Made by a program: the position numbers and the translations under genes. This document shows positions 7,615-16,729 of a DNA stretch of 64,000 nucleotides, piece by piece; position 1 is the first letter of the stretch, and every line of letters begins with the position of its first letter. The notes under the pieces were generated by a model. It saw nothing but the letters and a program-made list of their open reading frames with translations. It did no database searches and was not told where the DNA came from. Origin of the DNA: Planctomycetota bacterium (lineage in GTDB: Bacteria; Planctomycetota; Planctomycetia; Pirellulales; Pirellulaceae); contig JAJDEH010000057.1 in the NCBI GenBank assembly GCA_029259935.1, positions 1-64,000 of the forward strand, in the 5' to 3' direction.

Positions 7615-10600
7615 TCAGTCGTCGGCGTCCGTCTTTTCCGCGTCTTCCTTCGGATCGGCTGGCTGGACGGCGGCTGGCTGGCTGTCACTCGCGGGGGGCC
7701 AGGCCAGTTTGTATCGTTGGTGGAACTCACTGGGACGCAGCAATTCCAGCCCGCCTTGCGCGGTTTCGATAGTATACACAAGAGAATCATCGACCGCTTT
7801 GTCGGCGAGCAATAACTGGCCACTGCCATTGAAAGTGGCCGCCGTGCCGCCCGGTAAGACCGCGGTCAACCGAGAGGGAACTTCCTTGTCGAATTCCCAG
7901 TGGCGAAGCAACATGTCTTCGCCACCGGTGATGAACCGCCGGGTGGCTGGATCGAACGCGATGGCATTCACGCGACCGCGATGACCCTTGAGGGTCGTCA
8001 ACAGTTCTCCCGATCGATTGCGGACTCTTACGATTCCATTGTTGCCGATGGTGACGAATCGCTGGCCGTCTTCCGACCAGACCGCCGACCGTTCACCGCC
8101 AGAACGGGCGACCTCGGCAGCCGGTAAACCATCGACACCAAAAATGCTCACCTTGCCGTTTGCGTTAATCACCAGAATCGATTGGCCATCGGGGCTGAAA
8201 CGGAGATCTTGCAAGCGGACAATGGGCTCGATGGGAATCTCTTGCTGGATCGCCCCCTGCTCGTTCCATACGCGGACGAGGCCATCATCATCGGCCGTTG
8301 CGAGCAGCCCGCTGGTCGACCAATCGACCTGAGTGACGCTGCCACGATGTCCGGAGAGTACCTTTTCGATGGTCCCGTCGTTTGCATTCCAAATCCGGGC
8401 AGTACCTTTGCTATGTCCTACCAGCAGCCGATCGCCCACTTGATTCCAGGCGAGCGCAAATGAATGAACTGCCGCATCGTCTTGGAGTACTGATTCATCG
8501 TCGTTATCCAGGCCAAGCAAGTAGATGCGACCGTCCTGCTGAAGGGTGTAGGCACAATGGCGACCATCGGGACTGCAGCGGGCGTCGAAGAACCGTCGAC
8601 TTTTCTCCGACGTGCGCGACAACTCGACCTGGCCATGGCGATCGAGAACTCGCAACACGCCATCGATCCCTCCCGCCACGGTGTGTTGCCCGTCGCGGCT
8701 GACATCGAGCGCCACGATCTCGGCATTGCCCATTCCGATCGTCCGCACATCGGGCTCGCCGATTGTTGCAAACGATAGCAAGCGATCACCTCGTGTCGCC
8801 GTGATTCTTCCCTGTTCACTTACATCCATGGCATTGAGGCTCGTAATGCCGATTTCGTGGATTGGATTCGTTAAATCATCCACGTCCCATACTTTGATGT
8901 GCCAACCGACCGAAGCAGAGAAGAGCTGGTCGCCAGGTTTGTTCCAATTGAGTCCCACGATGCGGCTTGGGTGCGGAGGTTCGACGGTCGACGCCCGCCA
9001 GTCGTCGGTGCGCCAGATGTGCACAGTGCTTGCCGACCCCCCCGCCGCCACTCGTTGCCCGTCCGGGCTCCAGGCGACTACCTGGAGCAGATCACTTCCT
9101 GTTTCGAGCATTTGCACGCGTTCGCCATCCGCAAGGCTCCAAATTCGCAGCAATCCGCCGGGGTTCGGCGAGGCGCTGGCGGCGGCGATGTATTGCCCAT
9201 CCGGACTCCAGGAGATTGCCCGCATGTGAGCAGCCCCGAGTTCCGACTCCGTGTCTTCCAACTTTTGCACCGCCACGCCTCGCGCGTCCCAAATACGAAT
9301 CGTCTTATCATTCCCGCAACTGGCCAGTTGTGATCCGTCCGGCGACCAAGCGACATCCATTACGGCGTTCATGTGATCCTTCATGACGCGCATCGTCGCC
9401 CCGGTTTGCGTGTCCCAGATGCGTACGGTCCGGTCCCAACTGACCGACGCCAGCCGCTGTCCGTCAGGTGACCAGGACATATTTAGAACACCGTGCGTGT
9501 GCCCGGCCAGCAGCCGCACGGTTTCCATCGTCTGGGCGTCGATAATCCAAATCGATCCCAACGCCGAGCTTGCCGCCACGAACTTTCCATCCGCGCTCCA
9601 CACCACGGCCGCCGGAGTCGAATCGGGATATCGAAACTGCATCTGCCATCTGCCTCCCACGGCAGTTCGCGCGGGATGAGGAACGATGCCTGGCAGCGGC
9701 ACGCTTTGCAAGTCCGGTTGCCATAACCATTGCAGGTCGACAACTTGCTTGCTGGCCGCAGTGATACGAATGTTCGTCTTCGAAAGGCGGACGTCGTCAC
9801 GCGGCTTGGCCAGTTCCAGCGTGTACTGGCCCACCGGCAATTCCAACTCGCCCGTTTTCATGATCTGCATTCTGGCGACTTCTTGATCCTCGCCATGGAC
9901 CACTACTTCAACCGGCTCGGGCAGCGAGGTAGAAACGCTGAGCCGCCCCTTGTCGCCTTCCAGCAGTTCCAAGTCCGCGGCGGCGATTCGCGCAAGCAGT
10001 GAGTCGGGCTTCGCGTCACGAATGGCCGTCTTGAAAAACTCCGTGGCTTGGGGCACTCGCTTCAAACGCAGGTATCGATGCGCAAAAATATAGGCGACGT
10101 GGCCACGGAAGTCTTTGGGGAGCGAAGGCGCGGCCCCGGCCCAGCCGAACAAGTTGGTCGTGCCGCGCCAGGTGAGACTCAACTGGGCAGCGTGTGCCGG
10201 CAAAAAGGTTCCGTCGAGAAAAAAGTTGTCGAACACCATTCCTGCCGCGTCAAATAGTAGTTGATCCTGCTGGGCCGTGACGTCGCCTTGCATGCCGTTC
10301 TGGCTGATATAGGCGATCGCGGCCAAGACCAGCGGTATTTTGACGCGCTGCTGCATGTTCAGTGTTTCGAACGCGAAGGCCTCCGCATATTTTCGGCCCC
10401 GTGGCGTACGCCACATCCCTCGAAACGCGTCGGCCATCGCCTCGCGACTGATAATGCCCTGCGCCATTCGTACCACTGGGTTTCCGTCGCTGCTGGAAAC
10501 TAATTTCGAGAAAAACAGTTGCGCGTCCTCGTCCTCCAAGGCATCGGCGAGCGACCCGAGGATCAACATATTCACGGCGTCCGTCCGAGGCGCATCGTCG

Positions 10601-13600
10601 TATTTGCGGAGCGCCGGCTGCATGGCCTTGAATGATTCCAGCCAAATCTGCTTGGCCTGAGCTGTCGCGCCGCGGCGTTCGAGCAAAAACCCCTTCATCA
10701 GCGCAAAGTACGTCAATTTGTCTGGCCGCAGCCGTTCCACGTCACGATGCAGGCGGTACGCGTCGTCCACCACCGCCTCGCATAGATCCCATTCCTTAAG
10801 CGCCGCGTGCGCGCGAGCAAGTTCCGCTCGCATTTCGGTCTTCCTGGACGAGTAGAAATTCGGATTGGCGGCGAACATCTGGGTTATCATTTTCTTGGCA
10901 AGATCAGGCTGGCCGGTCAACCGCAGCAATCGCGAGTAATGGCGCAGAACTGTCGAATTATCGCTGCCTTGAGCGAGTCTCTCGGCAACGGCCAAGGCGC
11001 TGTCCAGATCTCCCATCATGCGGTACGCGCGGGACACCTCCATTTGAGTAAACACGTCGCCCTTGCCATCCGCCGAAAGCAAACGATCAACGGCGGCCAA
11101 ACGCTGCATGTTCCGCACCAGATTCGGGTTGTAACGCAACACCGACGAAATGGTTCTGAAATCGTTGCGATAAGTTTCGAGGATTTCGCCGCGAACTTCG
11201 TCGGGGATCAAAACGGCAAGTTGCTCGAAGCGGAATCGCGTGGAAAGTGTATCGTAGATCGCGTCGGCATCTGCTTGCCGATTTTGTCGCAGTCGCAACA
11301 TCCAAAGTTGGCAGCCGGCGAGCGGAGGCCAGCGATCATTCGACGCCGCGATCAACTGGCTAAAGGTGTCCGCCGCCTCATCGATGCGGTTCAGTTGCAC
11401 AAGGCACGTACCCTGCTTGTAGAGTGCCTCTTGCTTGAATTCAATGTCTTCCGTCTCTCGCTCTTGCTCCTGGTAGAATGCCATCGCTTCGGAATAGCGG
11501 CCTTGGTCGTAGAGTTCATCTCCTTGTTCGAGCGCGCTTGTCTGAGCGGGCGTTTGTCGGCGACGGGCGTGTACATCGACGACGTCAAGTCCCGTGGGCC
11601 AAACCAAAGCGAACACGCCAATTCGCGCGCTGCCAAGAGGAAACGGGTCCCGAAACTCGTTCGCCCGCAACGAGCCGATTTGAATCGTCAGCTTGCCGCG
11701 CTCGCGCGTGCCGCGCACGGTCAGCGGCCCGCTGGCAATTTTGGAATGATGAATCTCTCGCCGCAATAGAGGTAAGCCGTTGCGCTCGATCGAGAGCGTA
11801 AAGCTGCCGTCACGGTCGCGGACGGATTGAAATGTCTCTTCCTCGCCTTCATTTCGGTCCGCGGGTTGTTCGACGAGCAACAGAAACTCGTATCCTTGCT
11901 TGCGGGCATGGTTCACCGCCACACCGAGGCGGTGGTGCTGCTGCCACTGGGGACCAAAGGTGGCTTCGAGTTGCACGTGACCCTCGCTCGATATGGACGT
12001 AATTACCGTCGAGATACGTACGTTCTTATCGGGGATCGCTAGAATCGCCTTCCCTTCGTCCTTCGGTTTCACTTCGCTCCGCCGGAAGACAGAGCGCAAA
12101 TTCGCAAAGGGCGGCATCTGATGGAACACGGATTCAAAATCCGACTGCCGTCTGCGCAACTGTTCTCGCAACTCGCCAACGATCGACGGACTCCGGCTTT
12201 CCACCAAGGCGATCATGTTACGAATCGCTTCGATCTGCTCTTCCTCTAGTTTCGGCCGCCGAATCTCGGACCGAATTCCAGCGACAAAACGATCGTTAAG
12301 GCGTTGGCTTGACTCTTCACCGAGTTCGGGCGAGTGTTCCGCGAGGTCGCCGACCAGGGCGTCCATCCGCTCGAGATATGAACTGGACAATTCGACGTCA
12401 TCCAGGCCCAACTCGATTTGATTGTTCAGTTCGGAAATTCGTCGAGTTTCGCCGGCACGCTGGGCGATCATCACGAACAAGGGAATCAGAATCACCAAGC
12501 CGGCGATCGCCGCGCACAGCGCGGCGGCCATCGGCTTGCGTTTGATCCAGCGCCACGAGCGGGCGAGAGGGCCGATGCGGCGCGCTTGAATTGGCACGCC
12601 TTCCAGATATCGCCGCAGCTCCGCCGCCAGTTCGGCCGCCGATTCGTAGCGGCTGGCCGAATCCTTTTCCAGGCACTTCATGCAGATGGTTTCCAGGTCG
12701 CGATCGACGCCCGGATTGAGCAGGCGGGGAGAAACGGGGTCGCTCTCCAAAATCTGCCGGATTGTTTCCACGACATTGGGCAATTGAAATGGCGGCCTGC
12801 CTGTCAGCAGGCGGTACAACACCGCGCCCAATGCGTAGACATCCGAGTGTGGGCCGACGTCATTGATTCGTCCGGCCGCCTGTTCGGGAGGCATATAACT
12901 GGGCGTGCCGAGGACTTGGCCGGTGGCGGTCAGCTCGTGGTCTCCTTCGACTTTCGCCGCCAGCCCAAAATCGGTGACTTTGGGAATGACCGAACCCGAG
13001 GAGGTTTTCTGCAGCAAGATGTTTCGCGGCTTCAGGACGCGATGCACAATGCCCTCTTCATGAGCGTAGTGCACGGCCGTGGCAACCTGACACACTAGAT
13101 CGGCGGCTTCGCGTTGCGGCAGCGGGCCGCCTTGAGCATGCTCCGCGAGGCTTCCGCCGTCTATGTAACCCATCGAAAAGTAATGTTGTCCACCGTGCTC
13201 GCCAACCTCGTGGATCGGTACGATACCGATGTGGTCTAGCTTGGCCGCGGCCTCGGCTTCCGTGTAGAATCGCCGCACTTCATCGTCCGACGCCAGTTGT
13301 CCGGTGAGGATCATTTTGATCGCCACCACACGGTTCAGCTTGACCTGCCGCGCCTTGTAGACGATCCCCATTCCGCCCCGCGCGATTTCGTCGAGCAGTT
13401 CGTAATCTTTAAACCGGCCGAGAATTCCGTCCGCCGTCCTCTGCGAGGGCTTTGGAGGGACGAACCCGCTGGCATGCGGAACGGTTGAATGCTCAAGATC
13501 GATGGTTGCATCGATGGTGTCGGCAACACTCTTGTCTGGGGCCAGATCCGGCGCGGGCCGGTCCGTGTTACTACCGGTCGCCGTGATGGTGGCGCTATTC

Positions 13601-13815
13601 TGTCGCCGCCGGGTATCGGCTTCTTGCAGAGCGGTCAACAGCGCGGTGCGACTGGCTTCTTCGAGGCCGGACTGCTCGACATCTTGACTGCTAAGAAACG
13701 CGTCGACTTTTGGCTCGGACAGCGACTCCCACTGCCGTTCAAATTTGCCCCTCAGTCCACCGATCAACTCGGCATCGTGAACTGACAGTCCTTCAGGTGA
13801 TGGTTCGTTCGACAT
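7615..13815 (-). CDS. Giant Ser/Thr kinase-like - TM - TPR - WD40 protein with altered HRD motif
   Basis: 2066 residues. Order: N-terminal 135 residues without a recognised domain; kinase domain about 138-402 with glycine loop ARGGMG (145-150), Lys167 in VVAIK and DFG at 282-284; a transmembrane helix about 430-452; a beta-rich segment about 560-735 resembling a LamG/concanavalin fold; TPR-like helices from about 745; and a C-terminal WD40 array of at least ten blades from about 1365 (repeated SPDG and VRIWD). Such fusions are planctomycete signal-transduction proteins, with a cytoplasmic kinase and an exported sensor part. The catalytic loop reads HRVLKPRN (258-265) where active kinases have HRDLKPxN: the catalytic Asp is Val260. 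As read, it would be a pseudokinase or a sequencing variant (GAC to GTC). Start chosen at the ATG (MSNEPSPEGL). Confidence 0.9.
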   Translation of the reverse strand: MSNEPSPEGLSVHDAELIGGLRGKFERQWESLSEPKVDAFLSSQDVEQSGLEEASRTALLTALQEADTRRRQNSATITATGSNTDRPAPDLAPDKSVADTIDATIDLEHSTVPHASGFVPPKPSQRTADGILGRFKDYELLDEIARGGMGIVYKARQVKLNRVVAIKMILTGQLASDDEVRRFYTEAEAAAKLDHIGIVPIHEVGEHGGQHYFSMGYIDGGSLAEHAQGGPLPQREAADLVCQVATAVHYAHEEGIVHRVLKPRNILLQKTSSGSVIPKVTDFGLAAKVEGDHELTATGQVLGTPSYMPPEQAAGRINDVGPHSDVYALGAVLYRLLTGRPPFQLPNVVETIRQILESDPVSPRLLNPGVDRDLETICMKCLEKDSASRYESAAELAAELRRYLEGVPIQARRIGPLARSWRWIKRKPMAAALCAAIAGLVILIPLFVMIAQRAGETRRISELNNQIELGLDDVELSSSYLERMDALVGDLAEHSPELGEESSQRLNDRFVAGIRSEIRRPKLEEEQIEAIRNMIALVESRSPSIVGELREQLRRRQSDFESVFHQMPPFANLRSVFRRSEVKPKDEGKAILAIPDKNVRISTVITSISSEGHVQLEATFGPQWQQHHRLGVAVNHARKQGYEFLLLVEQPADRNEGEEETFQSVRDRDGSFTLSIERNGLPLLRREIHHSKIASGPLTVRGTRERGKLTIQIGSLRANEFRDPFPLGSARIGVFALVWPTGLDVVDVHARRRQTPAQTSALEQGDELYDQGRYSEAMAFYQEQERETEDIEFKQEALYKQGTCLVQLNRIDEAADTFSQLIAASNDRWPPLAGCQLWMLRLRQNRQADADAIYDTLSTRFRFEQLAVLIPDEVRGEILETYRNDFRTISSVLRYNPNLVRNMQRLAAVDRLLSADGKGDVFTQMEVSRAYRMMGDLDSALAVAERLAQGSDNSTVLRHYSRLLRLTGQPDLAKKMITQMFAANPNFYSSRKTEMRAELARAHAALKEWDLCEAVVDDAYRLHRDVERLRPDKLTYFALMKGFLLERRGATAQAKQIWLESFKAMQPALRKYDDAPRTDAVNMLILGSLADALEDEDAQLFFSKLVSSSDGNPVVRMAQGIISREAMADAFRGMWRTPRGRKYAEAFAFETLNMQQRVKIPLVLAAIAYISQNGMQGDVTAQQDQLLFDAAGMVFDNFFLDGTFLPAHAAQLSLTWRGTTNLFGWAGAAPSLPKDFRGHVAYIFAHRYLRLKRVPQATEFFKTAIRDAKPDSLLARIAAADLELLEGDKGRLSVSTSLPEPVEVVVHGEDQEVARMQIMKTGELELPVGQYTLELAKPRDDVRLSKTNIRITAASKQVVDLQWLWQPDLQSVPLPGIVPHPARTAVGGRWQMQFRYPDSTPAAVVWSADGKFVAASSALGSIWIIDAQTMETVRLLAGHTHGVLNMSWSPDGQRLASVSWDRTVRIWDTQTGATMRVMKDHMNAVMDVAWSPDGSQLASCGNDKTIRIWDARGVAVQKLEDTESELGAAHMRAISWSPDGQYIAAASASPNPGGLLRIWSLADGERVQMLETGSDLLQVVAWSPDGQRVAAGGSASTVHIWRTDDWRASTVEPPHPSRIVGLNWNKPGDQLFSASVGWHIKVWDVDDLTNPIHEIGITSLNAMDVSEQGRITATRGDRLLSFATIGEPDVRTIGMGNAEIVALDVSRDGQHTVAGGIDGVLRVLDRHGQVELSRTSEKSRRFFDARCSPDGRHCAYTLQQDGRIYLLGLDNDDESVLQDDAAVHSFALAWNQVGDRLLVGHSKGTARIWNANDGTIEKVLSGHRGSVTQVDWSTSGLLATADDDGLVRVWNEQGAIQQEIPIEPIVRLQDLRFSPDGQSILVINANGKVSIFGVDGLPAAEVARSGGERSAVWSEDGQRFVTIGNNGIVRVRNRSGELLTTLKGHRGRVNAIAFDPATRRFITGGEDMLLRHWEFDKEVPSRLTAVLPGGTAATFNGSGQLLLADKAVDDSLVYTIETAQGGLELLRPSEFHQRYKLAWPPASDSQPAAVQPADPKEDAEKTDADD

Positions 13816-14221
13816 TCTGAAGCACCAAAGTGTTCAAGAACAAGAAATATTTGACGACGTCTCAATTTGTTTTGCATTGCTGCCGGAGGGCCCCACGGAC
13901 CCCCTAATAGTGCGCCATAACCGACGCCAAAGCAAGAGCGACAACGGCTTGGTGGGGCACGTTGAAGGAGGGCGAACGGATGGTCAGGCTTGCAGGTTCC
14001 GGCGTCACATTGAATCTACGCGCGTTCAAGAGGCGAAGATCTTGTTCGAATTATATGACTAACATGTATCCGATTCGCTGGAGCTATATGCCAAAACGGG
14101 TCGAGGCAGTATGCCGAACGCCCTGAATAGATGCTTCGGCCCGCATGCCAAGGGACCGAAAACTTGTGGCTCGCGACACCCGTGAATCCCAAAACGTTCC
14201 ACGCCGCCGCGCCGCTCGCTG
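13816..14221. other. Intergenic region upstream of the giant kinase gene
   Basis: About 400 bases between the kinase start and the BON-protein stop, both on the minus strand. The last 60 bases before the kinase are AT-richer (CAAATATTTCTTG on the minus strand) and may hold the promoter. No convincing -10/-35 pair, hairpin or ORF was found. No ECF sigma gene is encoded here, although one is common beside such kinases. Confidence 0.4.
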
Positions 14222-14440
14222 CTACTCGACATCCACCGAATTAACGACTTGCATGTCGCCAGAGACAGCTCGCACGAGTTCTTGAGCCAGTTGTTTGTGG
14301 TAGTAGGTGTCAACGCGGCCTGACAAATACAACCGGCCTTCCACTTGCTCGACGTCTAGTTGCCGCAATAAGTAAATGGGACTCTCCGCAAGTGCGCTTT
14401 GAGCGCGCTGCGCTATGTCCTCAACAGTCGACTGAATCAT
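14222..14440 (-). CDS. BON-domain protein
   Basis: 72 residues from the ATG at 14440, which has GGAG upstream; a longer in-frame start at 14539 lacks support. Almost the whole protein is one BON domain: helix (VEDIAQRAQSALAES), then YLLRQLDVEQVEGRLYLSG, then a helix and VVNSVDVE. In the family this small alpha/beta module is thought to bind membranes or phospholipids. No signal peptide is present, so it may act in the cytoplasm. A promoter-like sequence lies about 100 bases upstream. Confidence 0.75.
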   Translation of the reverse strand: MIQSTVEDIAQRAQSALAESPIYLLRQLDVEQVEGRLYLSGRVDTYYHKQLAQELVRAVSGDMQVVNSVDVE

Positions 14441-14540
14441 CCTAGTATCTCCATCCGTGCGTCCGTTTGCGTTGCTAGGTGGGGTGAAGGCAACGCAGTT
14501 AGTAGAAGGGAAAGGCTCACAACTGTTTGCCTTCTCCACT

Positions 14541-14570
14541 AATCTAAGAAGCCGATGTGATCTCTGTCAA
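14541..14570 (-). promoter_or_regulatory. Sigma70-like promoter candidate for the BON gene
   Basis: Minus strand: a perfect TTGACA (14565-14570), an 18-base spacer and TAGATT (14541-14546, 4 of 6 matches). It would give a leader of about 95 nt before the ATG at 14440. Confidence 0.45.
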
Positions 14571-14741
14571 CATGAAAGCAGACGGTTTGATCCTCTTTAG
14601 TGAAAACAATCGGCGCGGCTACCCAACGGCCGAAGCCAAGCGATCGATTGGCACGTCCGCCGCCGGGCCGACGTGGACCATCAACGTGAACGAATGGATA
14701 TGTCCCATCGATCGTTCGCACGGGTCGTCGCCGCTGCCTCG
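14571..14741. other. Gap between cysC and the BON promoter; doubtful 69-residue ORF
   Basis: Part of the 301-base gap between cysC and the BON gene. A minus-strand frame from a GTG at 14748 (overlapping the cysC stop) runs to 14539 and contains LGFGRWVAAPIVFTKEDQ. It looks somewhat protein-like but has no Shine-Dalgarno and overlaps the BON promoter candidate. It may be a decayed gene; I did not call it. Confidence 0.3.
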
Positions 14742-15416
14742 CTAGCACTGTTGCCCCAGCTTACCAACCCGCCGCAAATAAGTTACGACGTCTTCGGCCA
14801 AGTCTTCGACCGACCGCTGGCCGGCGGCGAGTCTAACTTCGGGATCGGCCGGCGCTTCGTAGGGTGCATCAATGCCGGTGAAGCCAGTGAGTTCACCCGC
14901 GCGCGCCTTTTTGTAGAGTCCTTTCGGATCGCGCTGCTCACAGATTTCCAGCGGAGTATCCACGAATACTTCCACGAAATCGCCCTTTTTCCCCGCCGAT
15001 TCCACTCGGTGACGAACGGCATCACGGTCGTGGCGATACGGACTGACGAACGCGGTCAACGTCACGATTCCCGCCGAGCAAAACAGTCCGGCCACCGCGC
15101 CGATGCGGCGGATGTTCTCTTCACGGTCTTCTGCGGAAAAGCCGAGTCCAAATCTTTTGGCAAACGGCTCACCATGTTCTTCGATCAACATCGCGGGGCT
15201 AGCATTCATGCCGTGGCGTATGTTGTCGCCGTCCAGGACAAAAGTGTGCACCCCCAGTTGGTGTAGCTTATGATCCACAAAATTGGCGACCGTACTCTTG
15301 CCGCTGCCGCTGAGGCCCGTAAACCAGACGACACAGCCTTCGTTTCCATTCAGCCGTTCGCGCTGCTCGCGCGAGACCTGATGATCATGCCATGTGACGT
15401 CCGTCTTTTCCGCCAT
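14742..15416 (-). CDS. cysC: Adenylyl-sulfate kinase
   Basis: 224 residues, the normal size for a stand-alone APS kinase. It phosphorylates adenosine 5'-phosphosulfate to PAPS with ATP, for sulfate assimilation or sulfation. The P-loop GLSGSGKS is at residues 34-41. The family blocks [37 protein letters not shown] and [26 protein letters not shown] are all present. Its neighbour upstream is an acyl-CoA dehydrogenase-like gene only 17 bases away, so the two are probably one transcript. No sulfate adenylyltransferase is nearby. In sulfatase-rich planctomycetes PAPS may also feed sulfotransferases, but that is inference. Confidence 0.95.
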   Translation of the reverse strand: MAEKTDVTWHDHQVSREQRERLNGNEGCVVWFTGLSGSGKSTVANFVDHKLHQLGVHTFVLDGDNIRHGMNASPAMLIEEHGEPFAKRFGLGFSAEDREENIRRIGAVAGLFCSAGIVTLTAFVSPYRHDRDAVRHRVESAGKKGDFVEVFVDTPLEICEQRDPKGLYKKARAGELTGFTGIDAPYEAPADPEVRLAAGQRSVEDLAEDVVTYLRRVGKLGQQC

Positions 15417-15433
15417 CCTCTAAGCCTCATCAT

Positions 15434-16516
15434 CTACTGATTGATACCCGCAAATTCACAAAGATTCGCCGCCATCACCGGCTGAGGGCAACTCCATACC
15501 AGGAAGAATAGTGCTTCCCGGCACCAGCGGCCAGCGGGATGGCTGGCCACATATCCGGTCCCCTTGGCCGCCGCCAGTGCTGCTTGCGTCGCCCGCAACA
15601 CCAGACTGTTGGCCCGCGTTCGCAGCAGCTCGTTGGTGCATACTTGATTCCCCTCGGCCATGGCCAGCAGATCATTGCGTAATGAAATCTGTTGCTCACG
15701 CAGCACTTGGGCAGTTTCCTCCAGGTCCGGCCGACGCTCGGCCTCGGTTTCGATCAACTCAATCGCCGCCCCGGCCAACCCAATCGCCAAAGTGGAAGTC
15801 TGCAGTCCGCCCGTCTTGCCGCCGACTCCTTGTCGCATCACGTTCTCGACGGGACCGGCCAGCAACCACTCTCGTGCGACATTCACCCGGTCACAGCGGA
15901 CTTCGCCAGTTTGGCTCGCCGTCAGTCCCACCAACTGAGCCGCCGCTGGACTGGAAACACCGGGCAAGTCGGTCGGCAACACGGTCACGATCTGGCGGCC
16001 ATCTTCCAATTCCGCACCTGTTACGATGTGCTGGGCAGCCGAGGCCCCGGTAACCCAAGGGCTAAATCCATCCAACACAAATCCGTCGTCGGACTCTTCG
16101 GCACGCAACACGGGTCGCTGCAAGTGTCGGCGGCTTGTGGTCAAGTGAGAGATGCCCAGCGTGGCGAACGAATTGCCCTTCGTTAAATCGGGTAGCAGTC
16201 TGGCCTTGAGCGGTTCGTTGTCCGATTCGTAAATGCGGCGGCAGGCACCCGACCGTTGCGTAATGACAAAGGCTGTCGTGAGGCACGCGGCGCTCAACCG
16301 CAGATATCCGCGTATCAGATCCGGGTCGCTCCAATCCTGCCCACCGAACGCTTCCGACGCGAACCACTCAAAAACGCCATGGCGGCCACACAGATCCAAC
16401 TGTCCGCCACACCACGCATCCCAGTCAGTCAGTGTCCCGGACATCTCCACCAGTTGAGCACAAAGCTCATTCAGCCCGGGGTGATCTGGACTCGTAATAC
16501 GATCAGGCGATGACAT
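15434..16516 (-). CDS. Acyl-CoA dehydrogenase-like protein
   Basis: 360 residues, a little shorter than typical acyl-CoA dehydrogenases (about 380). It has the expected order: an N-terminal helical part (FEWFASEAFGGQDWSDPDLIRGYLRLSAACLTTAFVITQRSGA), a central beta domain (FVLDGFSPWVTGASAAQHIVTGA) and a C-terminal four-helix region with LRTRANSLVLRATQAALAAAKG. The usual C-terminal YEGT-type segment is not visible, and the chain ends with REALFFLVWSCPQPVMAANL. FAD binding is plausible, but whether it oxidises an acyl-CoA is unclear. The gene starts at an ATG in an operon with cysC. Confidence 0.75.
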   Translation of the reverse strand: MSSPDRITSPDHPGLNELCAQLVEMSGTLTDWDAWCGGQLDLCGRHGVFEWFASEAFGGQDWSDPDLIRGYLRLSAACLTTAFVITQRSGACRRIYESDNEPLKARLLPDLTKGNSFATLGISHLTTSRRHLQRPVLRAEESDDGFVLDGFSPWVTGASAAQHIVTGAELEDGRQIVTVLPTDLPGVSSPAAAQLVGLTASQTGEVRCDRVNVAREWLLAGPVENVMRQGVGGKTGGLQTSTLAIGLAGAAIELIETEAERRPDLEETAQVLREQQISLRNDLLAMAEGNQVCTNELLRTRANSLVLRATQAALAAAKGTGYVASHPAGRWCREALFFLVWSCPQPVMAANLCEFAGINQ

Positions 16517-16684
16517 GGAAAACTTTCGTTTGGCTCCACCGATGATAGCATCCGTGCAGGATCGCGTCAGGGCACCATCATGAACGCGGGCCGCTCACGC
16601 GAAAAGTGACAGGATGGTCAGCTCAAGTCCGGCGAAAAGCGACGTTCTCGGATTCGATTTTACGCCGCGATCCAGATGGCATTC

Positions 16685-16693
16685 TGCTATAAT
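16685..16693 (+). promoter_or_regulatory. Extended -10 promoter candidate for the DUF1501 gene
   Basis: TGCTATAAT, a perfect TATAAT preceded by TGN, lies 36 bases before the ATG at 16730. No good -35 box is seen at 17 bases, as is usual for extended -10 promoters. Confidence 0.45.
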
Positions 16694-16729
16694 CAAGCAC
16701 AAACTGCTTGCTTCCCCGTGGTGCTTCCA

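Noticed and set aside
10807..11769. 320-residue plus-strand ORF inside the giant kinase gene
   Set aside because: Antisense shadow of the 2066-residue gene; no start signal and no protein-like composition.
14539..14748. 69-residue minus-strand ORF after cysC
   Set aside because: GTG start overlapping the cysC stop, no ribosome site, overlaps the BON promoter; at most a decayed fragment.
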